From contig NZ_WTPY01000032.1 of the NCBI RefSeq assembly GCF_011378905.1, positions 1 to 49,714 on the forward strand: a stretch of DNA of 49,714 bases, in the 5' to 3' direction. Numbering within the stretch: the first letter of the stretch is position 1; every line of letters starts with the position of its first letter. A program made the translations under genes and the position numbers. This DNA comes from Paraglaciecola sp. 20A4. GTDB taxonomy: Bacteria > Pseudomonadota > Gammaproteobacteria > Enterobacterales > Alteromonadaceae. Positions 17,648 to 28,019 of this stretch are shown here, piece after piece. Below the pieces are notes generated by a model. That model made no database searches. It was not told the DNA's origin and saw only the letters and a program-made list of their open reading frames with translations.

Positions 17648-18661
17648 TTAAATGGCGGGCAAATCCTCTAAAGACCAACGAGGCTGAGCCTTCGTCGATA
17701 AGCCTTCGTGTTCACCAGCTTTAAGGCGTTTTAAGCCCGCGTAAGCAATCATAGCCCCGTTATCGGTACAAAATTCTAAGCGCGGATAAAAGACCGTACC
17801 TTGCAGCTTTTTCATCATTAAATCGAATTCAGCACGGAGTTGTTTGTTAGCACTGACTCCGCCAGCAATAACGAGTCTTTTTAAACCTGTTTGCTTCAAG
17901 GCTCGCTTACATTTGATAGCAAGCGTGTCTACTACTGCTTCTTGAAATGCAAAGGCAATATTCGCTTTGGTTTGCTCTGATTGGTCAGAGCTACGAATAG
18001 TGTTTGCTGCGAAGGTTTTCAAACCACTAAAACTAAAATCTAGCCCTGGACGGCCTGTCATTGGTCGAGGAAAGGCATAATGACCTGCTTCGCCCTTCTC
18101 TGCCATTTTAGCTAACAGCGGCCCACCAGGATAATCCAAACCAAGTAGTTTAGCCGTTTTATCAAACGCTTCTCCGGCCGCGTCATCGACAGACTCACCT
18201 AGAATTTCATATTGGCCGATACCATCAACACGCACCATCATCGAATGACCACCTGAAACGAGTAAAGCAACAAATGGGAACTCTGGCGCAGGCTCGTCTA
18301 ACATAGGCGCGAGTAAATGGCCTTCCATATGATGTACACCGATTGCAGGAACATCCCAAGCAAACGCTAAACTGCGCGCAACAGATGAACCCACTAACAA
18401 AGCACCCACTAGTCCAGGCCCTTTGGTAAAGGCAATACCATCAATGTCTTTCTGTGTGCAGTTGGCATCCAATAACGCTTGCTTAATAAGTGGAACAATT
18501 TTCCGAACATGGTCTCGAGATGCGAGTTCAGGCACAACACCACCATAATCTGCATGCAGCTTTACTTGACTATAGAGTTGATGGGATAATAAGCCCTGAT
18601 GTTCGTCGTAAACGGCGATACCTGTTTCATCACAGGATGTTTCAATACCAATAACGCGCAT
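17648..18661 (-). CDS. tsaD: tRNA N6-threonylcarbamoyladenosine transferase TsaD
   Basis: A 337-aa protein, the same length as E. coli TsaD. It begins [19 protein letters not shown], with the metal-binding HHMEGH (His111, His115) and the nucleotide-binding [12 protein letters not shown] and VAGGVSAN-type segments. With TsaB, TsaC and TsaE it adds t6A37 to tRNAs that read ANN codons. An in-frame ATG at 18697 would add 12 residues not found in the family, so the start at 18661 is preferred. Divergent from rpsU, as in E. coli and relatives. Confidence 0.96.
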   Translation of the reverse strand: MRVIGIETSCDETGIAVYDEHQGLLSHQLYSQVKLHADYGGVVPELASRDHVRKIVPLIKQALLDANCTQKDIDGIAFTKGPGLVGALLVGSSVARSLAFAWDVPAIGVHHMEGHLLAPMLDEPAPEFPFVALLVSGGHSMMVRVDGIGQYEILGESVDDAAGEAFDKTAKLLGLDYPGGPLLAKMAEKGEAGHYAFPRPMTGRPGLDFSFSGLKTFAANTIRSSDQSEQTKANIAFAFQEAVVDTLAIKCKRALKQTGLKRLVIAGGVSANKQLRAEFDLMMKKLQGTVFYPRLEFCTDNGAMIAYAGLKRLKAGEHEGLSTKAQPRWSLEDLPAI

Positions 18662-18775
18662 AGTAGAAGTGGTGTTCCGAGTTAAGTTTGGGCGCACATT
18701 CTACCTTTACCAAGATGATTTCACCATATTAGAGTGAATAATCGGCGTCTATTCCAATATTTCCCATATCGGGTC

Positions 18776-18804
18776 TTTACATTGTTAGCGTATATGATTA
18801 AAAT
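18776..18804 (+). promoter_or_regulatory. Sigma70 promoter of rpsU
   Basis: TTTACA (18776-18781), a 17-base spacer and TAAAAT (18799-18804): each hexamer matches consensus at 5 of 6 positions. It lies 75 bases before the rpsU ATG and likely drives the macromolecular synthesis group. Confidence 0.6.
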
Positions 18805-18879
18805 TCCGCACCATTTTTAACCGAGCCGGTTATTTTTTGCGCTGGCAGACAAAGTATTTATTTTTGAGGTGAGATTTTA

Positions 18880-19095
18880 ATGCCAATCGTTAAAGTTAGA
18901 GAAAACGAACCATTTGACGTAGCGTTGCGTCGTTTTAAACGTTCATGTGAAAAAGCAGGTGTTCTTTCAGAAGTTCGTCGTCGCGAATTTTTTGAAAAAC
19001 CTACTTGGGAACGTAAGCGTAAGAAAGCAGCAGCTAAAAAACGTCTTTTGAAGAAGTTGTCTCGCGAAAACGCACGTCGCATAAGATTGTACTAA
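18880..19095 (+). CDS. rpsU: 30S ribosomal protein S21
   Basis: A 71-aa, very basic protein starting [21 protein letters not shown], the hallmark of S21, and the same length as in E. coli. It is part of the 30S subunit near the anti-Shine-Dalgarno end and helps initiation. A strong ribosome site (GAGGTGAG) precedes it. It is the first gene of the rpsU-yqeY-dnaG-rpoD cluster, divergent from tsaD. Confidence 0.98.
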   Translation: MPIVKVRENEPFDVALRRFKRSCEKAGVLSEVRRREFFEKPTWERKRKKAAAKKRLLKKLSRENARRIRLY

Positions 19096-19104
19096 TTCTC
19101 TCCT

Positions 19105-19130
19105 AGGGTGTTTGTAATATTAAACGCCCT
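19105..19130 (+). terminator. Attenuator-like hairpin after rpsU
   Basis: AGGGTGTTT (19105-19113) pairs with AAACGCCCT (19122-19130), including one G-T pair, followed by TTGCAGTTTT. The weak T run suggests partial termination, which would keep rpsU mRNA above that of downstream genes. Confidence 0.45.
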
Positions 19131-19179
19131 TTGCAGTTTTATCTTAGGTTCATTTTAAGTATTTCTTCGAGTCAATTTC

Positions 19180-19623
19180 ATGTCCTTGTTAGATGATTTA
19201 AAAAATGCCCAAAAAGACGCAATGCGAGCTAAAGACAAAATTCGTCTTGGTACTATTCGCATGGCGTTAGCAGCGGTTCAACAGCGTGAAGTTGATGAGC
19301 GTATAAAGCTTAATGACAGCGATGTTATTGCTTTGCTTACTAAGATGGTAAAACAGAGAAAAGACGCTGCGAGTCAGTTCGGACAAGCCGATCGCCAAGA
19401 TTTAGTGGCGATAGAGCTTGCCGAAATCGATATTTTGCATACTTTTTTGCCTCAACCTTTGAGCGAAGAAGAAATCAGCACCTTAATTGACCAAGCTATG
19501 GTTGAAACACAGGCGAGCGGAATGCAGGATATGGGCAAGGTCATGGCGTTGCTAAAACCTAAAGTATTAGGTAGAGCTGACATGGGTAAATTGAGCGGTC
19601 AAATAAAAGCTAAGTTAGCTTAG
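19180..19623 (+). CDS. yqeY: GatB/YqeY domain protein
   Basis: A 147-aa protein covering the whole YqeY fold: an N-terminal helical part (LLDDLKNAQKDAMRAKDKIR) and a C-terminal tRNA-binding-like domain related to the tail of GatB (GKVMALLKPKVLGRADMGKLSGQIKAKL). Its cellular function is not well established; tRNA-related activity is suggested by homology. It is inserted between rpsU and dnaG, a placement found in many Proteobacteria but absent from E. coli. Confidence 0.92.
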   Translation: MSLLDDLKNAQKDAMRAKDKIRLGTIRMALAAVQQREVDERIKLNDSDVIALLTKMVKQRKDAASQFGQADRQDLVAIELAEIDILHTFLPQPLSEEEISTLIDQAMVETQASGMQDMGKVMALLKPKVLGRADMGKLSGQIKAKLA

Positions 19624-19678
19624 CTAGAACCCTTGATACAGCCTGTATATTTTTATAGGCGCCCACATAGTTTACTGT

Positions 19679-19708
19679 AAACAAGCCGCATTTATTTGCG
19701 GCTTGTTT
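19679..19708 (+). terminator. Terminator between yqeY and dnaG
   Basis: AAACAAGCCGCA and TGCGGCTTGTTT form a perfect 12-bp stem with a 6-base loop, followed by GTTTATG. It would reduce read-through into dnaG, echoing the terminator known ahead of dnaG in the E. coli operon. Confidence 0.75.
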
Positions 19709-19780
19709 GTTTATGCAGAGCACATATAGTGCTGTGCTGCATGATTTTATGTAGTGACACGATTATATTGAGAAGTTGAC

Positions 19781-21547
19781 ATGAACGGCCGTATACCTCG
19801 TGAATTTATTGATGATCTTATTGCACGCACCGATATAGTTGAGGTGGTGGATAACCGCGTTAAACTCAAAAAAGCGGGTAGAAACTATCAGGCCTGTTGC
19901 CCCTTTCATAATGAAAAAAGCCCTTCTTTCACCGTAAGCCAAGACAAACAGTTTTATCACTGCTTTGGTTGTGGCGCGCATGGCAACGTAATTTCTTTTT
20001 TGATGGAATACGATCGTTTGGAATTTCCTGAGGCGATTGAAGAATTAGCTCAGTATCATAGTATTGATGTGCCTCGAGAGAAAAACTCGACTCCCGCGCC
20101 AACGCCCGCGCAAAAGCAGCAAAAATCCGATGACTATGAGTTAATGGAAACCGTATCTCGATACTTCTCCCAGCAGCTTAAAGTGCACGTTGATAAAGAT
20201 AAAGCAATCGGCTACTTGAAGAATCGTGGATTGAGTGGCGAAGTTGTTAAAGCGTTTGGGATTGGCTATGCCCCCACTGAGTGGGATGCTGTTCTGAGTA
20301 CATTTGGCCGTACACCTGAGGCTCAACAACAATTACTCGATCTTAAATTGATTACCGAAAACGATAATCGCCGTCGTTTTGATTTCTTCCGCGAACGCAT
20401 TATGTTTCCTATTCGGGATAAACGCGGGCGAATTGTAGGTTTTGGTGGTCGCGTATTAGGTGACGGTACACCTAAATATCTTAACTCCCCTGAAACCCGT
20501 ATTTTTCATAAAGGCAATGAACTTTATGGCTTTTATCAAGCTAAACAAGCTTATCGTAATTTACCTCGCGTGATGATAGTTGAGGGGTATATGGACGTGG
20601 TCGCCCTCGCCCAATTTGACATAAAATATGCAGTGGCCTCTTTGGGCACCGCAACTACGGCTGAACACATACAGATGCTTTTTCGCAGCACTAGCGAAGT
20701 CGTATGTTGTTACGACGGTGACAGAGCTGGTCGCGAAGCAGCCTGGCGCGCACTGGAAAATGCACTACCTTATCTAAAAGATGGGGTTGAAATGAAATTC
20801 TTATTTCTACCCGATGGTGAAGACCCTGACACATTAGTGCGGCAAATTGGCAAAGATGCTTTTGAACAAAAATTGTTGGTTGATGCTGTTCCCTTATCAA
20901 AATTCTTTTTTGATAATTTGCTTCAACGTCACCATATTGGCAGTGCGGAGGGAAAAGCGGCTTTAAAAGCGGAAGCAATGCCCATGATTGAACAGATTCA
21001 AGGCGATAATCAGCGTACTATTTTGACGTCTGAGTTGAGTAAGCATATGGGCGATCAAAATCGTCATCGCTTAGAACAGGACGTTGCCAAAGCGGGCCAA
21101 CATAAGGCGGGCGCTAAGCTGGATTTTACCGCGCTTAATAAAGCTAAAATATCGCCGGTCAGAATGATGATCCGTTTGTTGTTAGATCAACCTGGGATTG
21201 CAGTGCAGTGTGTGCACACGAACCCAGCTGCACTGGGCAATATGCAAGTACCTGGATTGGATTTTCTTAACGAACTTTTTCAGTTTTGTCTTGCTAAGCC
21301 TAATGCCAATACCGCCCATGTTTTAGAGTATTTTAGGGATCATCCTCAAAGCAAAAACTTGTCTAAATTATTAAGTTGGGAGTATGCCGAAGAAAATCAG
21401 GTTATGGTCTTTAAAGATAGTTTTGCCAAGTTACTGGATTGGCATTTTAAGAGTAGAATGGATGAGCTATTGTCAAAATCCCGCTTAGGAAATCTTAGCG
21501 TAGATGAAAAACAAGAGCTAAACCTACTTGTAAAAGAACAAAAATGA
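19781..21547 (+). CDS. dnaG: DNA primase
   Basis: A 588-aa primase. The N-terminal zinc finger is intact (Cys40, His43, Cys61, Cys64). The TOPRIM polymerase core has VEGYMDV and YDGDRAGREAA, and the C-terminal helicase-binding domain follows. It makes RNA primers for replication with DnaB helicase at the fork. Length is close to E. coli (581 aa). It lies between a terminator and rpoD, in the classical macromolecular synthesis order. Confidence 0.97.
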   Translation: MNGRIPREFIDDLIARTDIVEVVDNRVKLKKAGRNYQACCPFHNEKSPSFTVSQDKQFYHCFGCGAHGNVISFLMEYDRLEFPEAIEELAQYHSIDVPREKNSTPAPTPAQKQQKSDDYELMETVSRYFSQQLKVHVDKDKAIGYLKNRGLSGEVVKAFGIGYAPTEWDAVLSTFGRTPEAQQQLLDLKLITENDNRRRFDFFRERIMFPIRDKRGRIVGFGGRVLGDGTPKYLNSPETRIFHKGNELYGFYQAKQAYRNLPRVMIVEGYMDVVALAQFDIKYAVASLGTATTAEHIQMLFRSTSEVVCCYDGDRAGREAAWRALENALPYLKDGVEMKFLFLPDGEDPDTLVRQIGKDAFEQKLLVDAVPLSKFFFDNLLQRHHIGSAEGKAALKAEAMPMIEQIQGDNQRTILTSELSKHMGDQNRHRLEQDVAKAGQHKAGAKLDFTALNKAKISPVRMMIRLLLDQPGIAVQCVHTNPAALGNMQVPGLDFLNELFQFCLAKPNANTAHVLEYFRDHPQSKNLSKLLSWEYAEENQVMVFKDSFAKLLDWHFKSRMDELLSKSRLGNLSVDEKQELNLLVKEQK

Positions 21548-21577
21548 CCCAACATATAGCCCAAGGGTGGTCGAGTC

Positions 21578-21586
21578 TGCTATACT
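21578..21586 (+). promoter_or_regulatory. Extended -10 promoter candidate upstream of rpoD
   Basis: TGC followed by TATACT (5/6 match to TATAAT) forms an extended -10 element in the 145-bp dnaG-rpoD gap. No good -35 is visible, as is usual for this promoter type. It could give rpoD transcription independent of dnaG. Confidence 0.4.
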
Positions 21587-21633
21587 GGCTAATTCGCTAC
21601 AGCCTCGAGCCCAAGCAAAGTATTTAGCGTTTT

Positions 21634-21653
21634 GAGTGTGTTTCATCACACTC
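21634..21653 (+). other. Hairpin in the rpoD 5' leader
   Basis: GAGTGTG, loop TTTCAT, CACACTC: a perfect 7-bp stem 40 bases before the rpoD start. There is no T run, so it is not a terminator; it may shape the leader mRNA. Confidence 0.4.
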
Positions 21654-21692
21654 GGGATGCATTTTTAACCCAAATCGAGAAGTGTAAGGTAT

Positions 21693-23534
21693 ATGGTGCA
21701 AAGCAAGCAATCGCAGATAAAACTCCTCATTGCAAAAGGTAAAGAACAAGGCTACTTGACCTTTGCCGAAGTAAATGATCACCTGCCACAAGACATAGTT
21801 GACTCAGATCAGATCGAAGACATCATTCGTATGATTAACGATATGGGAATTAAGGTGTTTGAAAACGCACCTGATTCTGACGAACTATTGATGCAAGAAA
21901 ACGCGCCTGATGAAGAAGTCGCGGAAGCAGCAGCCCAAGCCTTAGCAACGGTCGAAAGCGAAATTGGTAGAACCACTGACCCTGTCCGTATGTATATGCG
22001 TGAAATGGGTACAGTCGAGCTACTAACACGCGAAGGCGAGATTGTTATCGCCAAGCGCATAGAAGAAGGCATTAATCAGGTTCAGTGTTCTGTTGCTGAA
22101 TACCCTGAAGCCATCACCTATTTACTTGATCAATGGGATATGTTTGAAGCCGAAGAAATTCGTCTGAGCGACATCATTGTGGGCTTTGTGGATCCTAACG
22201 AAGCTGATAATATTGCCCCCACCGCGACCCACGTCGGTTCTGAGTTATCTGAAGAAGAATTAGATGACGAAGATGATGATGGTGATGACAGCGACGATGA
22301 AGACGAAGAAGAAGAAGACACAGGCCCTGACCCAGAAGAGGCTCGTGAGAAATTTACCGAACTTCGTGTGCAATATGAAAAAGCTCGTGACGTTATCGCT
22401 TCTAAGGGTCGTTCACACGCGAATGCACGAAAAGAAATAGATGCCTTAAGTGAAATTTTTAAAGAATTTCGCTTAATACCTAAGCAATTCGATCGCATGG
22501 TTAAAAACATGCGTAGCATGATGGATCGTATCCGTGTGCAAGAGCGCATAGTGATGAAACACTGTGTTGCTACGGCTAAAATGCCTAAGAAAGACTTTAT
22601 TAAAGCCTTCTCGGGTAACGAGACCAGTACCGTTTGGTTATTTGAAATTCTTTCTTCTAATGCACCTTATGCTGAAGAAATGAAAGTTCATCAAGAAGAA
22701 CTTGAACGTGCCATCGGCAAAATGAATTCTGTTGAAGAAGAAACCGGTCTAATCATAGCTGACATAAAAGACATTAACCGTCGTATGTCGATTGGCGAAG
22801 CAAAAGCTCGTCGCGCTAAGAAAGAGATGGTTGAAGCTAACTTACGTTTAGTTATCTCTATTGCGAAGAAGTACACTAACCGTGGCTTGCAATTCTTGGA
22901 TTTGATTCAAGAAGGTAACATTGGTTTGATGAAAGCGGTTGATAAGTTTGAATACCGTCGTGGCTATAAGTTCTCAACTTATGCTACTTGGTGGATACGT
23001 CAGGCTATCACGCGTTCAATTGCAGATCAGGCTCGTACAATTCGTATCCCTGTGCATATGATTGAGACCATCAATAAGTTAAACCGTATTTCTCGTCAAA
23101 TGTTGCAAGAAATGGGGCGCGAACCAACACCAGAAGAATTGTCAGAACGCATGATCATGCCTGAAGACAAAATTCGTAAGGTATTGAAGATTGCTAAAGA
23201 GCCAATCTCAATGGAAACACCAATAGGCGATGATGAAGATTCGCATTTAGGTGACTTTATTGAAGATAGCACGATTGTGCAGCCTCTTGATTCTGCCACT
23301 GGTGGCAGCTTGAAGAACGCAACACAAGAAGTTTTAGCTGGTCTAACCGCTCGAGAAGCGAAAGTACTGAGAATGCGTTTTGGTATTGATATGAACACCG
23401 ATCATACCCTTGAAGAAGTAGGCAAGCAGTTTGACGTTACCCGTGAGCGTATACGTCAAATTGAAGCTAAAGCACTTCGTAAATTACGGCACCCTAGCCG
23501 TTCTGAGCAGCTACGTAGCTTCTTAGACGAGTAA
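21693..23534 (+). CDS. rpoD: RNA polymerase sigma factor RpoD (sigma70)
   Basis: A 613-aa primary sigma factor. Region 1.1 is at the N-terminus, region 1.2 begins at [21 protein letters not shown], and a very acidic stretch (about residues 185-213, rich in D/E) lies in the non-conserved insertion. Region 2 includes [19 protein letters not shown] and [12 protein letters not shown]; region 4 has the helix-turn-helix [20 protein letters not shown]. It directs RNA polymerase to housekeeping promoters. The length equals that of E. coli. Last gene of the macromolecular synthesis cluster. Confidence 0.98.
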   Translation: MVQSKQSQIKLLIAKGKEQGYLTFAEVNDHLPQDIVDSDQIEDIIRMINDMGIKVFENAPDSDELLMQENAPDEEVAEAAAQALATVESEIGRTTDPVRMYMREMGTVELLTREGEIVIAKRIEEGINQVQCSVAEYPEAITYLLDQWDMFEAEEIRLSDIIVGFVDPNEADNIAPTATHVGSELSEEELDDEDDDGDDSDDEDEEEEDTGPDPEEAREKFTELRVQYEKARDVIASKGRSHANARKEIDALSEIFKEFRLIPKQFDRMVKNMRSMMDRIRVQERIVMKHCVATAKMPKKDFIKAFSGNETSTVWLFEILSSNAPYAEEMKVHQEELERAIGKMNSVEEETGLIIADIKDINRRMSIGEAKARRAKKEMVEANLRLVISIAKKYTNRGLQFLDLIQEGNIGLMKAVDKFEYRRGYKFSTYATWWIRQAITRSIADQARTIRIPVHMIETINKLNRISRQMLQEMGREPTPEELSERMIMPEDKIRKVLKIAKEPISMETPIGDDEDSHLGDFIEDSTIVQPLDSATGGSLKNATQEVLAGLTAREAKVLRMRFGIDMNTDHTLEEVGKQFDVTRERIRQIEAKALRKLRHPSRSEQLRSFLDE

Positions 23535-23560
23535 TCAAGACGTCTGATATGTTGTAATAC

Positions 23561-23590
23561 AAAAAACCGGATTTAATATCCGGTTTTTTT
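23561..23590 (+). terminator. rpoD terminator
   Basis: AAAAAACCGGAT, loop, ATCCGGTTTTTTTT: a strong stem with a long T run, 27 bases after the rpoD stop. Confidence 0.9.
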
Positions 23591-23787
23591 TCGTCTATTT
23601 TTTACCTATAGCACCCGCTGGGTATCAAAACGATAACCATGTCGCCAGCAAAGAATACCTATTTTGTTTAATATTTACACTGCAGATTCAGACTCATTGG
23701 GATACTCATATATCTGTATCAACGTTTTATCACCTGTGAATGCATTGAGCGGTTTATTATTTATAAGATGCAATATGCCGCCAGATA

Positions 23788-23820
23788 AAAAAAAGCGGCT
23801 TAGGTTACCCTAGCCGCTTT
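23788..23820 (-). terminator. Terminator of the RND efflux operon
   Basis: On the minus strand AAAGCGGCTAGGG is followed by a short loop, CCTAAGCCGCTTT and a run of T. The stem has one bulged base. It lies about 20 bases after the permease stop. Confidence 0.85.
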
Positions 23821-23838
23821 GATAATAAAGTGAGTAGA

Positions 23839-26800
23839 TTAGAAATCATCGCCTTTTTGATAGGGAATTTCTTCTTCTAGCTTTTCTAATTTCTGGGTAA
23901 TGACCAATGGCGAACCTGTATTTCGTGCTAACCAGTAATAGGCGGTCGGTACAACGAAAAGCGTTAGTAGAGTTGAGACTAATACCCCGGCAAATATCAC
24001 CATGCCAATAACAGTTCTGCTTTCAGAGCCTGCACCACTAGCAAAAACCAATGGTAGAGAACTGAATACAGTCGTAAAACTTGTCATAACGATGGGACGT
24101 AAACGTAACATCGCGGCTCTTTTGAGAGCTAATTCAAACTCGACGCCTGCGTCACGTAATTGATTGGCAAACTCAACAATTAAAATACCATTTTTCGCTG
24201 CAAGGCCTATCAACATAACTAAACCAATCTGACTATAAATATTTAAGGTCATACCGGCAAAATAAAGACCAATAAACGCGCCGACTAAAGCAAGGGGGAC
24301 CGTAAGCATGATCACCAAAGGATGAACCCAACTCTCGAATTGTGCAGCGAGGATTAGATAAACAATGACCAATGCCATAAGGAAGATAAACAAAATTGAG
24401 TTGCCCGACTCTTGATAAAGTTGGGATTCTCCTTTGTAATCCACTGATACGCCTTCAGGCAACTGCGTATCAACAATATTGTTTAAATACGCTAACGCTT
24501 GTCCTACTGTATATCCTTCAGCTAAGTTAGCGCTGATGGTAATACTGCGCATACGGTTGTATCGATTTAAGCGTGATGATGTAGCGCGCTCTTCGACCTT
24601 GAGCAGGTTATCCATCGGAATAAGCTCACCAGTGCGGAAGGATCGTACATACAAGTTATCGATACTTTGCGGACTACGGTAATCTTCTCGGCGTCCTTCG
24701 AGTATCACGTCATACTCTTGGCCTCTGTCTAGGTAGGTTGATACACGACGTTGGCCTAGCATTGTCTCTAATGTGGTTCCGATATCACTCACCGAGACCC
24801 CTAAATCAGCAGCACGCTCGGTATCAATATTGACCAACAGTTGCGGCAGCGTTTCTTTATAATCTGAATCTAAGCGCAACAGGTTAGGGTTTTCTTGCGC
24901 AATAGAAAGCAATGTATCTCGCCATCCTACAAGTTCTTCATAGGTATTGCCTTGCAAAACAAATTGCACTGGGCGCCCTACACCTCCTCCACCAAGACTC
25001 GAACGCATAATAGCAAATGCTCGGACATCGGGAATAACCGAGAGTTTTTGACTTATTTCGTCCATTAACTCAAAGGAAGAACGTTTTTTGTCTTCTCCAA
25101 TTGGCGTGCCAATGATCGCAATACCAGCACTACTACCAAACCCTGGTAAACGAACAAGTACTCGCGTTGCATCGCCGCTATCTAAGTAAGGCAGTATGAT
25201 TTCTTCAACTCTTCTCATGCTCCTACTATTTTCTTTAAAACTTGCACCCTCAGCAGATTGAATTTGAATAAAGAAGTTGCCGCGGTCTTCCTTGGGTACA
25301 AATTCGCTTGGTAAAACTTCTAGTAAACGTAATAAACCTAAAATACTAACAATAATAAGCAACGTCATTAGAATAGGCTGATGAATGGTTTTCCCTAAAA
25401 CTTTAAAATAATTACCTTCGAATTTAGTAAAAGATCTGTCCATCCATGCACTGAAACCCGTTTTATGCTGGCTTTTCTTTAATAACTTAGAGCTAAGCAT
25501 CGGAATTAACGTCAATGCCGTCACGCTTGAAAATGCCACAGCAGCTGCAATAGCCAAGGCGAACTCGGTAAACAAACGCCCAATGTTACCTTGTAAAAAT
25601 ACCAAAGGAACAAACACAGCAATTAACACTAATGTCGTGGCTATAACCGCAAAACCTACCTCGCGGGCACCGCGATACGCAGCCAGCAATGGGGGTTCAC
25701 CGAGCTCTATCCGCCGAGAAATATTTTCAAGTACGACGATTGCATCGTCGACCACCAGCCCAATTGCAAGCACCAAGGCCAATAGAGTGAGTAGATTTAT
25801 TGAAAATCCCAGGGCATACATCACTGTAAATGCTGCAACGAGTGAAACAGGGACCGTTACAGCGGGAATAATAGTGGCCCGTACATTACCGAGGAAGATG
25901 TATATAACAAATACAACCATCAACATAGCGATAGCAAGCGTCTCATACACTTCATTAATTGACGCCTCAATAAAGACTGAAGAATCATAACTTGGCACAA
26001 TGAAGATATTATCCGGCAAGGTTTGTTTAATGTCTTCAATAGCCGCTTTCGCTGCTCTTGCAACCTCTAGCGTATTGGCTTTTGACTGTTTAGTAATCCC
26101 TAAACCAATCATATTTACACCATTACCGCGAAACTCCGTCTCATCGTCTTCAGCGCCTAACTCGACCGTCGCCACTTCGCCCAGTCGAATCAAGTAACCG
26201 TCGCTACCGGCTTTAACAGGTAGCCTTGAGAAGTCATCTGGGCTCAAGTAACTACGTGCTACGCGTACATCAAAATCTCGTTGATTCGATTGCACTTCTC
26301 CAGCGGGTAGCTCAACATTCTCCGATTTAATAACCTGCTCAATATCAGAAACAGTAATTCCTCTTGCAGCCATGGCGTTGCGATTAAGCCATACTTTCAT
26401 AGCGTAACTGCGACCGCCGCCTAGCCGAACATTCGCCACCCCTTCAGCCACCGACAAACGATCAACCAGATAACGGTCTGCGTAATCGGTTAACTCCATG
26501 ACACTCATATTGTCGCTACGTAGGTTGTACCAAACAATCACATCATCATCTGAGGTAGATTTTGATACTTCCGGAGGATCGGCTTGATCAGGTAAGTTAT
26601 TCAGTGCGCGGCTAACGCGTTCTCGTACATCATTCGATGCCGCATCAATATCACGAGAAAGATTAAATTCAACATCAATCGAGGAGCGTCCGTTTCTGCT
26701 ACTCGACTCGATATTTTTGATCCCTTCAATACCGCTAATGCGGTCTTCTAATAATTGCGTAATACGGCTTTCAATAATGGCTGCAGATGCCCCCGTGTAG

Positions 26801-26949
26801 GTAGTGTTGATTGACACGATGGGAGGATCAACATCTGGATATTCACGCAGTGATAAAAACGTTACTGCGACAATTCCAAACACGACGAGCAGTAAATTGA
26901 CTACAGACGCAAAAACTGGACGTTTAATTGATATGTCAGATAACAGCAT
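23839..26949 (-). CDS. RND family multidrug efflux permease (HAE1 type)
   Basis: A 1036-aa inner-membrane RND transporter with 12 predicted membrane segments and two large periplasmic loops. The start MLLSDISIKRPVFASVVNLLL and the proton-relay segment LALVLAIGLVVDDAIVVLEN in membrane helix 4 (paired Asp) are typical of AcrB/MexB relatives. It exports hydrophobic compounds using the proton gradient, as a trimer with the adaptor encoded 5 bp upstream. No TolC-like gene is adjacent, so an outer-membrane channel from elsewhere is presumably used. The substrate is unknown. Confidence 0.93.
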   Translation of the reverse strand: MLLSDISIKRPVFASVVNLLLVVFGIVAVTFLSLREYPDVDPPIVSINTTYTGASAAIIESRITQLLEDRISGIEGIKNIESSSRNGRSSIDVEFNLSRDIDAASNDVRERVSRALNNLPDQADPPEVSKSTSDDDVIVWYNLRSDNMSVMELTDYADRYLVDRLSVAEGVANVRLGGGRSYAMKVWLNRNAMAARGITVSDIEQVIKSENVELPAGEVQSNQRDFDVRVARSYLSPDDFSRLPVKAGSDGYLIRLGEVATVELGAEDDETEFRGNGVNMIGLGITKQSKANTLEVARAAKAAIEDIKQTLPDNIFIVPSYDSSVFIEASINEVYETLAIAMLMVVFVIYIFLGNVRATIIPAVTVPVSLVAAFTVMYALGFSINLLTLLALVLAIGLVVDDAIVVLENISRRIELGEPPLLAAYRGAREVGFAVIATTLVLIAVFVPLVFLQGNIGRLFTEFALAIAAAVAFSSVTALTLIPMLSSKLLKKSQHKTGFSAWMDRSFTKFEGNYFKVLGKTIHQPILMTLLIIVSILGLLRLLEVLPSEFVPKEDRGNFFIQIQSAEGASFKENSRSMRRVEEIILPYLDSGDATRVLVRLPGFGSSAGIAIIGTPIGEDKKRSSFELMDEISQKLSVIPDVRAFAIMRSSLGGGGVGRPVQFVLQGNTYEELVGWRDTLLSIAQENPNLLRLDSDYKETLPQLLVNIDTERAADLGVSVSDIGTTLETMLGQRRVSTYLDRGQEYDVILEGRREDYRSPQSIDNLYVRSFRTGELIPMDNLLKVEERATSSRLNRYNRMRSITISANLAEGYTVGQALAYLNNIVDTQLPEGVSVDYKGESQLYQESGNSILFIFLMALVIVYLILAAQFESWVHPLVIMLTVPLALVGAFIGLYFAGMTLNIYSQIGLVMLIGLAAKNGILIVEFANQLRDAGVEFELALKRAAMLRLRPIVMTSFTTVFSSLPLVFASGAGSESRTVIGMVIFAGVLVSTLLTLFVVPTAYYWLARNTGSPLVITQKLEKLEEEIPYQKGDDF

Positions 26950-26954
26950 AAGAA

Positions 26955-28019
26955 TTACCCTTGCGACGTGTGCGTGGAAAGTACCTTAACGGCGGAACCT
27001 TCCCGAAGACGAAGGGCTCCCTCGACAACAATTTTATCGCCTTCTTGCAAACCAGAAGTAATTTGTGCAATTCCGGGCTTACGTAAGCCTACTTTTACTT
27101 CTTGGCGTATAACTTTGTCATCTTGAATCACGAAAACGAATTGCTGATCTTCAATCGGTACCAATGCTCCTTCTGGTATCGTTAACGTATCGAGTATTTC
27201 TTTTTGCAGATTTATTTGTAGAAGCATACCTGGGCGTAGTTTTAAGTCTTCGTTATCGATTGTGGCGCGGATTTGTATTGCACGTGTCACGGGATCTACC
27301 CGAGACGCAATACTTGATATTTTACCTTCAAAACGTTGCCCAGGATAAGCAACAGACGTAGCGGTAACTTGCTGACCTTTTTTGACACTCGCTAAATGCG
27401 ACTCTGCGATGGTGAAATCCATCTTGATGACATGCAAGTCGTCTAAGGTAGCGATTAGATCACCCGGCATAATTAACGCCCCAACACTTACCATACGTAC
27501 ACCCAGTAATCCGCTGAACGGTGCGCGAAGCTCCAACTCGTCCAGTTGCGCTTTCGCTACCTCTAGTTGCGCTTTAAACGCTTTTACATTGGCTTCCTGT
27601 TCATCAAGTAATTGCGCCGAAGCGGCACTTTTTTGGGCCAAATTATCAATTCGTTTCAACTGCCGTTTTGCTTCTTGCAAATTGATATCGAGTTCGTTTA
27701 ATCGAGCCCTCTCTTCCCGATCATTGAGCTTTATTAACAGTTGGCCTTTTTCAACCATGTCTCCATCATCAAACTCAATTCGTTGCACAATGTCTGATTT
27801 TTGCGCCGTCAGCATCACAGATTCGTTCGCATTTGCAGTACCGAGCGCTTCTACGATTACTGGGAATTTCTGCTGAACCACAGTGTACGCTGTTACAGGG
27901 GTTGCAGTTGATTCACGTTTCTGTTGCTCCACATCAGTTGGCAGATATAAATAAACCAATAAACCACTAACCAAAATCAGTGCGATTAAGATAGGTGAAA
28001 ATGAAATTCCTTTGGACAT
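26955..28019 (-). CDS. RND efflux periplasmic adaptor subunit
   Basis: A 354-aa membrane-fusion protein. An N-terminal hydrophobic segment (about residues 8-26) serves as signal or anchor. It is followed by the lipoyl half-motifs (VQRIEFDDGDMVEKGQLLIKL and LRAPFSGLLGVRMVSVGA), an alpha-hairpin between them (about 95-145), and beta-barrel and membrane-proximal domains. It links the permease to an outer-membrane channel. It is the first gene of a two-gene operon with a 5-bp gap. No TetR or LysR regulator lies beside it, so control must come from elsewhere. Confidence 0.92.
   Translation of the reverse strand: MSKGISFSPILIALILVSGLLVYLYLPTDVEQQKRESTATPVTAYTVVQQKFPVIVEALGTANANESVMLTAQKSDIVQRIEFDDGDMVEKGQLLIKLNDREERARLNELDINLQEAKRQLKRIDNLAQKSAASAQLLDEQEANVKAFKAQLEVAKAQLDELELRAPFSGLLGVRMVSVGALIMPGDLIATLDDLHVIKMDFTIAESHLASVKKGQQVTATSVAYPGQRFEGKISSIASRVDPVTRAIQIRATIDNEDLKLRPGMLLQINLQKEILDTLTIPEGALVPIEDQQFVFVIQDDKVIRQEVKVGLRKPGIAQITSGLQEGDKIVVEGALRLREGSAVKVLSTHTSQG

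Larger units (their letters stand above)
23535..23838. other. Convergent gap between rpoD and the RND permease gene
   Basis: It holds two terminators (23561-23590 for rpoD, 23788-23820 for the efflux operon). The approximately 195 bases between them show no gene, tRNA or clear signal. Confidence 0.7.

Noticed and set aside
22130-22549. A 139-codon serine-rich frame on the minus strand
   Set aside because: It is the mirror of the acidic Asp/Glu stretch of rpoD and has no independent support.
23535-23838. A tRNA or small gene after rpoD, as in E. coli
   Set aside because: No cloverleaf or coding frame was found between the two terminators.
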